DNA of 64,000 nucleotides from an uncultured Collinsella sp. GTDB taxonomy: Bacteria > Actinomycetota > Coriobacteriia > Coriobacteriales > Coriobacteriaceae. Positions 56,094-64,000 of this stretch are shown here, in pieces. Positions within the stretch are counted from its first letter, which is position 1; each line of letters starts with the position of its first letter. The stretch is taken from the NCBI GenBank assembly GCA_900541785.1, contig UQKY01000003.1, positions 1-64,000 on the forward strand, in the 5' to 3' direction. Below the pieces are notes generated by a model. It ran no database searches. It was not told the origin of the DNA and saw nothing but the letters and a program-made list of their open reading frames with translations. A program made the position numbers and the translations under genes.

Positions 56094-57011
56094 CTATTTT
56101 TGAAAAAGTTTGCAGGCATTCTCCCAAGCGGCTTGCACGATTGTTTCGGCGTCCTCACCCGTGCGATCAACACGGTCGTTGACCAGCGTGTTTGCCGTAA
56201 TGGAGATCATTGCGGGCTCGCATTCAAGACCGCGGATGGGCTCCGGAGCCATATACGGGCAATCCGTCTCGAACAAAATTCGATCGAGTGGAGTTGCCGC
56301 AAATGCCTCGCGCACATCGTCGTTGCGCTTAAAGGTGGCCGCACCGCCATAGGCGATATAGCAGCCCAAATCCACAAAGCGCTCCATCGTGGCGCGGTCC
56401 TCGCCAAAACAGTGCAGCACACAACCAGCCTGGGGCACACCCACCTCGCGCAGTACGTTGTACGCATCAACGTGCGAGGTGCGCTCCCCATCCGAGTCCT
56501 CGTGACGCAGGTGCAGCTCCACCGGCACATTGCGGCGCACGGCAAGCTCGAGCTGGCGCGCCATGCAATCAATCTGCACGTTATGGGGTGCCGGCGCGAT
56601 ATCGTCGTCATAGTCCATGTGGTAGTCCAGGCCGATTTCGCCAATACCGGCGCATAAGGGGTCATCAAGTGCCGCAACGACCTGTGCATGAACGTCGTCG
56701 GTATAGTCCGGCGCGCCATACGGATGCACGCCGGCAAGATACTTGATCTGCGGGATATCCTGCATCGGAAGAATCTCGCGCACCAGCCAGTCGCTATAGT
56801 CCGCCACGCTGCGCTTGTCAGCAATGGGGTCGAACATCGTCACCAACAGGTCGACGCCCGCGGCTTTGGCGCGCACGAGCGTCTCGGGCACATCCTTGCC
56901 CCAAAACGAAAGCAGATGTGCATGCGTGTCGGCAAGCGGCGCCAAGGGCACGGGACAAGCAACCGTCTTCTTTTTCTTGGTAAACGTCACGCGTTCGGCA
57001 TTAGGCGTCAT
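56094..57011 (-). CDS. TatD-family metal-dependent hydrolase
   Basis: A 305-aa TIM-barrel hydrolase of the TatD DNase family. Metal ligands appear in LADTHAHLLSF, GEIGLDYHMDY, ELHLRHED, LHCFGEDRATM and FETDCPYMAPEP. Members have 3'-5' exonuclease or D-aminoacyl-tRNA-related activities; the exact role here is unknown. Its first 11 bases overlap the end of rsmA, so translation is coupled; tatD next to rsmA is a common bacterial arrangement. It has a 25-residue basic N-terminal extension before the barrel. Confidence 0.93.
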   Translation of the reverse strand: MTPNAERVTFTKKKKTVACPVPLAPLADTHAHLLSFWGKDVPETLVRAKAAGVDLLVTMFDPIADKRSVADYSDWLVREILPMQDIPQIKYLAGVHPYGAPDYTDDVHAQVVAALDDPLCAGIGEIGLDYHMDYDDDIAPAPHNVQIDCMARQLELAVRRNVPVELHLRHEDSDGERTSHVDAYNVLREVGVPQAGCVLHCFGEDRATMERFVDLGCYIAYGGAATFKRNDDVREAFAATPLDRILFETDCPYMAPEPIRGLECEPAMISITANTLVNDRVDRTGEDAETIVQAAWENACKLFQK

Positions 57012-57861
57012 GGATTAGCTCCCGGGCCAGACGGACAAAGTCGGCAACATCGAGCGTCTCGGCGCGCGTGGTGGGTGCGATACCGCAAACCTCAAAAGCG
57101 GCATCGAGCACGTCCTTGGCAAAACCGTTGGCACTCATGGAATTGCGGATGGTCTTGCGACGCTGAGCAAATGCAGCATCAATCACGCGGGCCACAAATT
57201 CGCGATCGAGTCCTTCGGGCACCACGCCGTCAACACGGTCGATACGCACGACGGCCGAGTCCACGTGCGGCGCCGGCATAAAGCAACGCGGCGGCACCTC
57301 AAAGCGACCCGTCACCTGCGCGTACAGGCCGAGCTTTGCCGTATAGCCGCCATAGGTCTTGTTGCCCGGCGCTGCGGCAATGCGATCGGCAACCTCCTTT
57401 TGCACCATGACGACGGCACGCTTGAGCGCCGGCATCGTCTGGAAAAATTGCAAAATGATCGTCGCCGCCACGTTATAGGGCAGGTTCGCGACAAATACCG
57501 TGGGCTCGCCGCCGGCAGCCTGCTCAATCTGCTCCGGGCCCACCTTAAGCGCGTCGCCCATGATAAAGTGGAAGTTGGCGTAGTCGGCGGCGTGAGCATC
57601 GAGCACCGGCTCGAGCTCGGGATCTGCCTCAATCGACGTGACGCACGCCGCTTCCTGCAGCAACGCAAGTGTCAACGTACCGCAACCCGGACCCACCTCG
57701 AGTACGCGCTCGTCACCTGCAAGCTCGGAAAGCTCGCAGATACGCTCGATCACATGATTGTCGATTAGAAAGTTCTGGCCCAGGCGATGCTTAGTCGCAA
57801 GGCCAAACTCCTCTAGCAGCTCCCTGGTGGCCGTGGGGTTTGCCAAAGGCGAAGTTGTCAT
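57001..57861 (-). CDS. rsmA: 16S rRNA (adenine-1518/1519-N6)-dimethyltransferase
   Basis: A 286-aa S-adenosylmethionine-dependent enzyme (KsgA) that dimethylates two adenines in the 3' terminal helix of 16S rRNA late in ribosome assembly. Motif X KHRLGQNFLID, motif I LEVGPGCGTLT and catalytic motif IV VANLPYNVA are present. The C-terminal helical domain ends at about residue 280. It overlaps tatD and is 110 bases downstream of metG, so the three genes may form an operon despite the hairpin at 57896-57931. Confidence 0.95.
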   Translation of the reverse strand: MTTSPLANPTATRELLEEFGLATKHRLGQNFLIDNHVIERICELSELAGDERVLEVGPGCGTLTLALLQEAACVTSIEADPELEPVLDAHAADYANFHFIMGDALKVGPEQIEQAAGGEPTVFVANLPYNVAATIILQFFQTMPALKRAVVMVQKEVADRIAAAPGNKTYGGYTAKLGLYAQVTGRFEVPPRCFMPAPHVDSAVVRIDRVDGVVPEGLDREFVARVIDAAFAQRRKTIRNSMSANGFAKDVLDAAFEVCGIAPTTRAETLDVADFVRLARELIHDA

Positions 57862-57895
57862 GGTTGCCTCCTTAGCATGATGGCGGCGTCTTGAA

Positions 57896-57931
57896 ACAAA
57901 AGGGCATGGACCGTGGCGGCCATGCCCTTAC
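57896..57931 (-). terminator. Terminator of metG
   Basis: TAAGGGCATGG and CCATGCCCTTT pair perfectly around a ten-base loop; on the minus strand the stem ends in TTTTGTTTC. It lies 40 bases after the metG stop and would reduce read-through into rsmA. Confidence 0.85.
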
Positions 57932-57971
57932 AGCTAAACAGCAAATTGCCGATATGGCGCTCGCGCGGTCT

Positions 57972-59573
57972 CTACGCCAGACGCGGGAACAGCGGATCGC
58001 CCTTCTCGACGGGCTGACCACCAGCAAGCAGGCCCCAAGCGCAAATGCCCTTGAGGTCGTCGCTCGCGGCCTCGTCCTCGCAGGACAGGCGGCGCAGAGC
58101 CTCGGCAGAAGTCTGGGGCATGAGCGGCATCAGCAGGTGAGCGGCAATGCGGATGGCCTCGAGCAGGTTGTAGATCACAAACGCCAGCTCGTCAGCCTTG
58201 GCCTCGTCCTTGGCAAGTGCCCAAGGCTCGGAGTCCTCGATGTAGTGGTTGGCGGCGTGGATGAGCTCCATGACCTCGTCCTTGGCTCCACCGTAATCGA
58301 GCACGTCCATCTTGGCCATGTAGCGCTCGACCAAACCGTCGGCAATCTTTGCCAGCGGGTTATCGAACGCATCGAACGATGCGGGCTTGGCGGGCGCGCA
58401 ACCGTCAAAATACTTGCCGCTCATGTTGAGCGAACGCGAGATGAGGTTGCCCCAGCTGTTGGCCAGGTCGGCGTTGTAGACCTGCTCCATGCGGTCGAAG
58501 CTGATGGCACCGTCAGTGCCAGGGACGACGTCGGTCATAAAGTAGTAGCGATAGCCCTCGACGCCCAGCATGTCGATAACGTCCTGCGGAGCGATGGCGT
58601 TGCCGCGGCTCTTGGACATCTTCTCGGCCTTGCCGGTCTCGGCATTGCGCACGGTCAGGAAGCCGTGGGCAAAGACGTGCTCGGGCAGGGCCTCGCCGAT
58701 GGCCATGAGCATGGCGGGCCAAATGACGCAGTGGAAGCGGATGATGTCCTTACCCACGATGTGGAACTGCGCGGGCCAGCGATAGGCCAGCTCGGCACGC
58801 GCCTCGTCGGTGTCGACACCGTAGCCGACGGCCGTCATATAGTTGAGCAGCGCATCGAACCACACGTAGGTCACGTGGCCCTCGTCAAACGGGACCTGAA
58901 TGCCCCAGTCAAAGCTCGTGCGGCTCACGGAAAGGTCGTTAAGGCCGCCCTCGACAAAGCTGCGCACCTCGTTCATGCGGAACGCAGGCTCGACAAAGTC
59001 GGGGTGCTCGTCGTAAAGCTTGAGCAGCTTGTCCTGGAAGGCGGAAAGCTTAAAGAAGTAGGACTCCTCCTGCACGCGCTCAAGCGGACGGTGGCAGTCG
59101 GGGCACAGGTGCTGGCCGACGCTACCGTACTCCTCGTCGCCCTTCTGGACCTGCGTATCGGTGAAGTAGGTCTCGTCAGGCACGCAATACCAGCCGTCGT
59201 AGCTGCCCTTATACAGGTAACCGGACTCCTTCATGCGCTCCCACAGGTACTGCACGGCATGATGCTGGCGCGGCTCGGTGGTGCGGATGAAGTCATCGTT
59301 GGAAATCTCGAGCTTGCTCCAAAGCTCCTTGAAGTGCGGAGCCTGGCTGTCGGTCCACTCCTGCGGCGTCATGCCATGCTTGGCTGCGGCCTCGGCGACC
59401 TTCTCGCCGTGCTCGTCCATGCCGGTCAGGAACTTAACGTTGTAGCCAGCGGAGCGGCGATAGCGAGCCTGAACGTCGGCGATGATGGTGGAATAAGCCG
59501 TGCCCAGGTGCGGATCGGCGTTGACGTAGTAGATGGGCGTCGTGATAAAGAACGAAGGCTTGCTTTGATCCAT
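57972..59573 (-). CDS. metG: Methionyl-tRNA synthetase
   Basis: A 533-aa class I synthetase. The HIGH-equivalent is DPHLGTAYST, the KMSKS loop is EKMSKSRGN, and a connective-peptide zinc region contains HLCPDCHRP with a single CxxC-type knuckle. The C-terminal dimerising EMAP-like domain found in many bacteria is missing, as in other short forms. ATG 59573 is preceded by GGAGGACAAACCCC. It is 69 bases downstream of rsmI. Confidence 0.96.
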   Translation of the reverse strand: MDQSKPSFFITTPIYYVNADPHLGTAYSTIIADVQARYRRSAGYNVKFLTGMDEHGEKVAEAAAKHGMTPQEWTDSQAPHFKELWSKLEISNDDFIRTTEPRQHHAVQYLWERMKESGYLYKGSYDGWYCVPDETYFTDTQVQKGDEEYGSVGQHLCPDCHRPLERVQEESYFFKLSAFQDKLLKLYDEHPDFVEPAFRMNEVRSFVEGGLNDLSVSRTSFDWGIQVPFDEGHVTYVWFDALLNYMTAVGYGVDTDEARAELAYRWPAQFHIVGKDIIRFHCVIWPAMLMAIGEALPEHVFAHGFLTVRNAETGKAEKMSKSRGNAIAPQDVIDMLGVEGYRYYFMTDVVPGTDGAISFDRMEQVYNADLANSWGNLISRSLNMSGKYFDGCAPAKPASFDAFDNPLAKIADGLVERYMAKMDVLDYGGAKDEVMELIHAANHYIEDSEPWALAKDEAKADELAFVIYNLLEAIRIAAHLLMPLMPQTSAEALRRLSCEDEAASDDLKGICAWGLLAGGQPVEKGDPLFPRLA

Positions 59574-59642
59574 GGGGTTTGTCCTCCAGAAAAACGTTGC
59601 ATACAGGGGATGATTCTAGCGCAAGGGCTGGATATCCTCCAT

Positions 59643-60521
59643 CTATTGCATATCGAGCACCATGGCATAGACATCGCGCTTGCGGCGCGAATACTTCTGA
59701 GACAGGCGCTTGGCCACCGCAGAGGCGGGCTCCCCCTCCTCGAGCGCGGCGCGGATATCCTCGCGCAGGGCCTCGTCGGGATCCGCTGCCGCGGCGCCAA
59801 CCGGTACGATGCCAGCCTCCTCGTCCTCACTCGGCGGCGCGATGACCAGCGCAATCTCGCCCTTTACCTCGCCGCGAGCACGCAGCTCCTCGGCGAGCTG
59901 GGCAGCGGGCCCGCGCAAGACCTCCTCGTGCAGCTTGGTGAGTTCGCGGCAGACGGCAACCTCACGCTGGGGAAAGACCTCCGCCACGGCCTCGAGCGTC
60001 GCCACGATGCGATGTGGAGACTCGTAGAAGATGAGCGCGCCGGGTACTACGGCAAGGCGCTGCAAACGGCGCACGCGGTCGCCGTGCTTTCGGTCCAAAA
60101 AGCCCTCGAAGAAAAAATGCTCGCAGGGAATGCCGGACGAAACGAGCGCCGTGACGCAAGCAGAGGGCCCGGGAATAACTTCTACGGGCACATCGGCCTC
60201 ACGCGCTGCCTCGACCAGCACCTGGCCGGGGTCGGACACACTCGGCATGCCGGCGTCCGAGGCAAAGGCGAGGGTCTCCCCCGCCAGCAGGCGGTCGACC
60301 AGGCCGGCGGCGCGACTGGCGATCACATTCTCGTCGCAACGGACAAGCGGCTTGGAAATGCCCAGGTGCATCAGCAGCTTTGACGTCACACGCGTGTCTT
60401 CGCAGCAAATGGCATCGGCGGCGGCAAAGGCCTCGCCAACGCGCGGGGACAGGTCGCCCAGGTTGCCGATGGGCGTGCCGACCACATAGAGTTTGCCCGT
60501 ATGGGCGCTGTTTTGCGTCAT
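59643..60521 (-). CDS. rsmI: 16S rRNA (cytidine-1402-2'-O)-methyltransferase
   Basis: A 292-aa SAM-dependent enzyme of the tetrapyrrole-methylase fold that modifies C1402 in the ribosomal decoding centre. Conserved segments are LYVVGTPIGNLGDLSPR at the N-terminus, CEDTRVTSKLL, SDAGMPSVSDPG and the HRIVATLEAV region. A C-terminal extension (about residues 240-292) carries an acidic linker and the RsmI HTH-like tail AVAKRLSQKYSRRKRDVY. It starts six bases after the end of the GH5-like gene. Confidence 0.96.
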   Translation of the reverse strand: MTQNSAHTGKLYVVGTPIGNLGDLSPRVGEAFAAADAICCEDTRVTSKLLMHLGISKPLVRCDENVIASRAAGLVDRLLAGETLAFASDAGMPSVSDPGQVLVEAAREADVPVEVIPGPSACVTALVSSGIPCEHFFFEGFLDRKHGDRVRRLQRLAVVPGALIFYESPHRIVATLEAVAEVFPQREVAVCRELTKLHEEVLRGPAAQLAEELRARGEVKGEIALVIAPPSEDEEAGIVPVGAAAADPDEALREDIRAALEEGEPASAVAKRLSQKYSRRKRDVYAMVLDMQ

Positions 60522-60527
60522 ATCAAC

Positions 60528-61589
60528 CTATTCAATCATGCCGCGCTCGAGCGTACCGAGTGCCGCGCGGGCGTCCCATGCTGCAATACGCTTCTCGGTC
60601 TTCCACGTTTGGAAGAACCAGCCAGCCGCCGGCGCAAACGATGCCAACTGGTTGGCGATGAACACGCGCTCGTAGGCATTGCGGCCCTCGGGCGTAACCG
60701 ACGAGTTGGCGAAGATCGCCGCGCCCGACCATTCGCCCACCAAAACGGGGAACCCAGTTGCGACCGCCTCTTTGAGCTCACGCTTGTTGCGCGAAATCGC
60801 CGTCGTCAGACCGCGCGGGCTCGTGATGTCGAGCGCATACTCGTCGCGGTAATGGTACAGGTGAAGGTCCATGTAGACGTTCTTGTACTTGGCACCGCGC
60901 ATAAAGTGCTTCCACTCGCCAGGGTGTCCCGAAGAGGAAAAGACGACGATCTTGTCCTCGGGCATATGCGAACGAACGAGCTCGTACGCGTCACGATAGA
61001 AGTTGCGCAGGTAGTGCGCCGGAATGCCATCCGTCATGGTAAAGAGGCTCTTGCGTACGCTCATCTGCGGCGTATCCAACAGCTCGATGCCCAGCAGGCT
61101 CTCGGCCTCACCATAGCGATCGGCCAGGCGCTCGAGCACATCGAGCGCAACGTGACGGCCGTTGGTGGACGAATGCCACTCGGCAACAGCCTCCGGAGTG
61201 GTGGGCGAATCGTTGGAATCGCCCTGACCGCCGGGTACAGTCGCCAGATCGAGCAGTACGCGGATGTTGTACTTGTCGGCCCACTCAATAGCACGGTCGA
61301 TATAATCGACAACCGAGATGTAGGAAGCGTCGGACTCCTGCGAGCCAAAGGCATACCACGGCACCGGCAGGCGCACGGCGTTGAGACCGATCTGCGCCAT
61401 ACGGCGAAAATCGTCCTCACTCACAAACGTCTCGTAATGGCGACGCATGCGCTCGTTATAGGCAGCGGTGCCCATGGCCTCCTGCAGCTCGGCTGCATTG
61501 GATGCTCCGGTCGCTGCATAGAGCGACGGGGTCACCCAGGGCTCGGGAATAAACCAGCCAGAGAGATTAACGCCGAGAATCCTCTCCAT
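60528..61589 (-). CDS. GH5-like (cellulase family) protein with altered acid/base motif
   Basis: A 353-aa TIM-barrel protein related to glycoside hydrolase family 5 exo-beta-1,3-glucanases. It starts MERILGVNLSGWFIPEPWVT and contains IGLNAVRLPVPWYAF and DLATVPGGQGDS. The nucleophile region PVLVGEWSGA is present. Where active enzymes have the acid/base Glu in an NEP motif, this one reads IELLDTPQM, so the acid/base Glu seems replaced. No signal peptide is present, so it acts inside the cell. Start 61589 has AAGGGGG upstream. It may be a weak or altered hydrolase, or a catalytically dead relative. Confidence 0.82.
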   Translation of the reverse strand: MERILGVNLSGWFIPEPWVTPSLYAATGASNAAELQEAMGTAAYNERMRRHYETFVSEDDFRRMAQIGLNAVRLPVPWYAFGSQESDASYISVVDYIDRAIEWADKYNIRVLLDLATVPGGQGDSNDSPTTPEAVAEWHSSTNGRHVALDVLERLADRYGEAESLLGIELLDTPQMSVRKSLFTMTDGIPAHYLRNFYRDAYELVRSHMPEDKIVVFSSSGHPGEWKHFMRGAKYKNVYMDLHLYHYRDEYALDITSPRGLTTAISRNKRELKEAVATGFPVLVGEWSGAAIFANSSVTPEGRNAYERVFIANQLASFAPAAGWFFQTWKTEKRIAAWDARAALGTLERGMIE

Positions 61590-61816
61590 CACGGCCCCCT
61601 TCGAATCGCGCAGGTCGAACCTGCATCGCATTGCATAGGAAAAGTATCGTTTTGAGTATACCCGCGCGTGCGGACAGGCGACCGAACGGTCTACAAAGTG
61701 GCGCAAAAGTGGGAGGAATGTCCGGGCAGACGAAACCCGAGATGCACACGCCAAGATGCACACGTGCGCCGGAAGTAGGCGGCCGAAAAGCGCGCCCCGT
61801 TTTTTCGCAAGAGACT

Positions 61817-61894
61817 GGGATGCGTTTTCCGCTGGCAGGCCCAACCGGAAAGCGCATCCCGCAATTCCGCGAAATTCCGGGATGCAGTTTCCGC
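61817..61894. repeat. REP-like hairpin plus half-unit (second locus)
   Basis: GGGATGCGTTTTCC (61817-61830) and GGAAAGCGCATCCC (61847-61860) pair with one G-T, around a 16-base loop GCTGGCAGGCCCAACC. A half-unit AAATTCCGGGATGCAG, continuing TTTCCGC, follows at 61872-61894. At 14696-14836 the same layout has different arms and the loop GTTAGACAGCTCAACC. It lies in the 362-base gap between the GH5-like gene and tRNA-Phe; the rest of the gap holds only the direct repeat GATGCACACG (61741-61764). Confidence 0.7.
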
Positions 61895-61911
61895 AGGAGC
61901 TCTCGGTAAAA

Positions 61912-61938
61912 GAAAAAGGACCCCTTTGCAGAGGTCCT
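61912..61938 (-). terminator. Terminator of tRNA-Phe
   Basis: On the minus strand AGGACCTC and GGGGTCCT pair and are followed by TTTTTC, about 14 bases after the tRNA 3' end. Confidence 0.8.
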
Positions 61939-61951
61939 AGTCAATTCAAGG

Positions 61952-62024
<73 letters not shown>

Positions 62025-62193
62025 ATTTGAGGTGTGCCTTGTTTCAAGGCTTGATTAGTATAACCAAGGACACGCTCCGGTCAACCGAGAATTTTAAAAA
62101 AGTTTTTGAGCGCGACATCGGCCACAATCTCGCTCCTATAGAACGGCACATCAGAAGCATCAACCGGCAGAAAGAAGTTTTCGCTCCACCTTC

Positions 62194-62553
62194 TCATGCC
62201 GGCACGCGTTGGAGAGCAGGGGGCGAAACAATGATTGAAGGGCGCTCGAGTGCCGCCCAGGCGCCGGGACAGGAACACATACGCCAAGGACGTACGTTTT
62301 CGTAGCGCTCGAGGACGTTGCCGCTACGGTCGATAAAGGCGATGTCGATGGGATAGGCCATAAAGCAGGTGTGAACCGAGGAGCAGCGCGGAAACGCCAT
62401 GACAAGCGGCAGTCCGCTGGCGGCAATCGGCCGCCGTCCCAGCATGCCGCGCAGACGCACGGTAAACGACTCCGCCACCACAAACTCGGCCGGCGTCCAG
62501 CCCAACCTGTTGAGCGCCCGTGCGTAGGCGATATAGGACGAGACCGCGGTCAC
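62194..62553 (-). CDS. DUF192-family protein
   Basis: A 119-aa protein of the DUF192 family. The motifs RLRGMLGR and SSVHTCFMAYPIDIAFIDRSG followed by VLERYENVRPW are characteristic. GTG at 62553 is preferred: it overlaps the stop codon of the upstream pilus-like gene as GTGA, giving translational coupling, while an ATG at 62574 would overlap further. In Gram-positive bacteria DUF192 genes often sit beside Tad pilus genes, as here. Its biochemical role is unknown. Confidence 0.85.
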   Translation of the reverse strand: MTAVSSYIAYARALNRLGWTPAEFVVAESFTVRLRGMLGRRPIAASGLPLVMAFPRCSSVHTCFMAYPIDIAFIDRSGNVLERYENVRPWRMCSCPGAWAALERPSIIVSPPALQRVPA

Positions 62554-63026
62554 ATGACCACCCCCGGACGCCATGGATCGACCGTCACCGCGCGTTCATG
62601 CGCGAGCATCGCCGGCGCCCCCAGGGAAACGCCGGCGATGCTCAGCGAACTCGGCCACGGCTCGTAGTGCATGGTGCAGGTATAGGTCCTAAACGTGCCA
62701 GAAAGAGAGAGCAGGCCGCCATCCGATGACGCCGTGCCCTGCTCGCTCGAGACCTCGACCTGTAGGTCATATCCCTCCATGGCATCCTGAATCTGAGCTT
62801 GAACGGTCGCGGAAGCGTCAATGGAACTCTCGTCACCCTCCCCGCCCGGCGCCACAGCGTGCGCCAGCACGATGTCGGGCACCACGCGGTCGAAGCGCGC
62901 GGCCGCGCCGGCAAAGATCATGACGTTGTACGTGATGAGAGCCAGCACGAGCAGGACAGGCGTGACCACGGCCATCTCGACCGTCGCCTGGGCATACTCC
63001 TCGCGCAAGCCCGAACGAATGCCCAT
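62550..63026 (-). CDS. TadE/TadG-like pilus-associated membrane protein
   Basis: A 158-aa protein with a TadE-like N-terminus: a short positive segment, then QATVEMAVVTPVLLVLALIT, whose Glu and hydrophobic helix match class of pseudopilin-like TadE proteins, followed by an extracytoplasmic domain of about 115 residues. Its ATG overlaps the stop codon of the upstream gene by one base (TAATG) and its end overlaps the DUF192 gene, so all three are coupled. An in-frame reading starting further upstream (63170) would overlap the previous gene and is not used. Confidence 0.8.
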   Translation of the reverse strand: MGIRSGLREEYAQATVEMAVVTPVLLVLALITYNVMIFAGAAARFDRVVPDIVLAHAVAPGGEGDESSIDASATVQAQIQDAMEGYDLQVEVSSEQGTASSDGGLLSLSGTFRTYTCTMHYEPWPSSLSIAGVSLGAPAMLAHERAVTVDPWRPGVVM

Positions 63027-64000
63027 TACGACCCACCGCCAAAAGCCCCCACCAGCGTGGCAACATCGACAGTGAGCGGGATGGAGCCGCCGCCGGGCAG
63101 CGGGATCTCCGCAAGCGTGAACACCGCGCCGCTGATGGTGCGCTCGACGTGATACTCCAATGCCTCGCAAAGTGCCTTGGGGTCAGTCACGCCCAAGGGG
63201 ATTTTTCGCAGGGTATCTTGAGTTTTGGAGATGCCCGCGATATCGGACCCCGGACTTTTGATGACATTGGCGGTATCGGTCAGCACCGGTTTTCGCAGGC
63301 GCAAATCGCACGGTTCGAGTCCCAGCGCCGCCACGGAGGACGAGACGGTGTCACCGAGCCAGGACGCGATGGAGCCCAACGCGCCGCTACTCCCTCCCAA
63401 GCCACCGATCAGCTCTCCCATAAGCTCGTCGGCCGCACCCTGGATGTCTCCGTACCCCACAAGCAGGCGGCCCCAAACATCCATAACGCCGTCGAGCACG
63501 CCGGCAACGCCGCCCGAACGCTCCTCCAGTGTCGAGAAAAACCGCGAGAGAACGTTATTTTGTGCCGTCGCATCATCGGGCGCGAGCACTGCAGCAGAAA
63601 TTGCACCACGATCGCCAAGCTCAACTGCCGTGTTAAACGAAGAGTTGAGCTTATCGGGACTGGAGATGGCGCCCGAGACCGCAAAGGCGACCACGCCGTT
63701 GCGACCGGGCGGGGCGATGCGCGGGCGCTCGCCCGAAAGCTCTTTGATGGCGGTATCGAACGCATTGCCCGCACGGTCGGCTTCGTCCTCGGTCTGACGC
63801 TCGAGCTCAAGCTCCTTGTTACGACAGTCGACGTAGTCCTCCAGGGCGTCTTTAAACTTGTCAAAGTGATACTCGAAGCCGTTTTCGATAGAGGTTGAAG
63901 GCGCCGCAACAGCACCAAGCGACGAAACGCCAAAATGGCATTTGCTGCATTTATCTTGTCCATCGTAATCGGCAACCGAAGCAAATCCGCTCGGCGTTCC
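63026..64000 (-). CDS. Partial hypothetical protein of the Tad-like locus (5' end missing)
   Basis: The frame is open from the window end at 64000 to the stop at 63026, so at least 324 residues are coded and the start lies outside. The visible part contains KCSKCHFG near its beginning (a CxxC pair with another Cys upstream), an acidic helical region (FEYHFDKFKDALEDYVDC, RNKELELERQTEDEAD), VVAFAVSGAISS, and a Gly/Ser/Leu-rich region before a C-terminal LPGGGSIPLTVDVATLVGAF. It is coupled to the TadE-like gene by a one-base overlap. Position suggests a secreted or surface protein linked to the Tad system; the family is not recognised. Confidence 0.7.
   Translation of the reverse strand, partial: GTPSGFASVADYDGQDKCSKCHFGVSSLGAVAAPSTSIENGFEYHFDKFKDALEDYVDCRNKELELERQTEDEADRAGNAFDTAIKELSGERPRIAPPGRNGVVAFAVSGAISSPDKLNSSFNTAVELGDRGAISAAVLAPDDATAQNNVLSRFFSTLEERSGGVAGVLDGVMDVWGRLLVGYGDIQGAADELMGELIGGLGGSSGALGSIASWLGDTVSSSVAALGLEPCDLRLRKPVLTDTANVIKSPGSDIAGISKTQDTLRKIPLGVTDPKALCEALEYHVERTISGAVFTLAEIPLPGGGSIPLTVDVATLVGAFGGGS

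Overview
The window looks like a chromosomal contig from a Coriobacteriia gut anaerobe, most likely a Collinsella species. This is inferred from high GC with strong third-position GC bias, the gene repertoire (two-gene FeoA plus FeoB, lar genes, YhgE/Pip pair, VanRS-like system beside a D,D-carboxypeptidase, Tad-type genes) and many intergenic palindromic repeats; no 16S or marker search was possible. The first 13 bases match the 3' end of an Illumina adapter, so position 1 is an untrimmed contig end.

Layout. 0-1.5 kb: a LacI-type regulator and a small FeoB-associated Cys-rich membrane protein. 1.6-4.3 kb: an IS3-family element (IS150-like) into which a second IS3-family element of another group has inserted; the nest separates the small Feo protein from feoB. 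4.3-7.4 kb: feoA-feoA-feoB with palindromic candidate operators. 7.4-9.7 kb: an HPr-like protein, a 219-bp MITE-like element and an amino-acid permease. 9.7-14.6 kb: an Ebg-type beta-galactosidase pair and a divergent LacI regulator with three matching operators between them. 14.9-17.6 kb: aspS and serB. 17.7-22.4 kb: a split lactate racemase locus (larB and a shortened larC, facing larD and larA) with a TetR gene. 23-27.7 kb: ppc and hisS. 28-36 kb: an MFS remnant, an M20 amidohydrolase, a DMT exporter and two YhgE/Pip membrane proteins. 36-41 kb: htpG, a GNAT, and the CpsB/CpsD/CpsC exopolysaccharide phosphoregulation trio. 41-48 kb: a PhoBR-like system and pstB, then a VanRS-like system divergent from a D,D-carboxypeptidase. 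48-64 kb: tRNA-Ser, -Arg, -Leu and -Phe, serS, proC, rlmH, an SPFH protein, tatD, rsmA, metG, rsmI, a GH5-like protein, and the edge of a Tad-like pilus locus with a DUF192 protein.

How the parts work together. The Feo genes form an iron(II) uptake unit. The Ebg pair with its LacI regulator forms a beta-galactoside module. The lar genes would interconvert D- and L-lactate with a lactate/water channel, but LarC lacks its C-terminal domain and larE is not in view. CpsB/C/D control polysaccharide chain length although no glycosyltransferases are here. The VanRS-like pair plausibly controls the adjacent carboxypeptidase.

The most unusual content is intergenic. Several families of long palindromes sit at gene 3' ends. 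In the best case (20143-20267 and 23190-23316) three sequence blocks are identical between copies while the stems between and around them differ in sequence yet remain paired, which points to a structured RNA/DNA element. A second family (14696-14836 and 61817-61894) also keeps loops similar while stems change. Three of the four tRNA genes have an inverted T-arm fragment beyond their terminator, and the tRNA-Leu 3' end is duplicated in an att-like arrangement.
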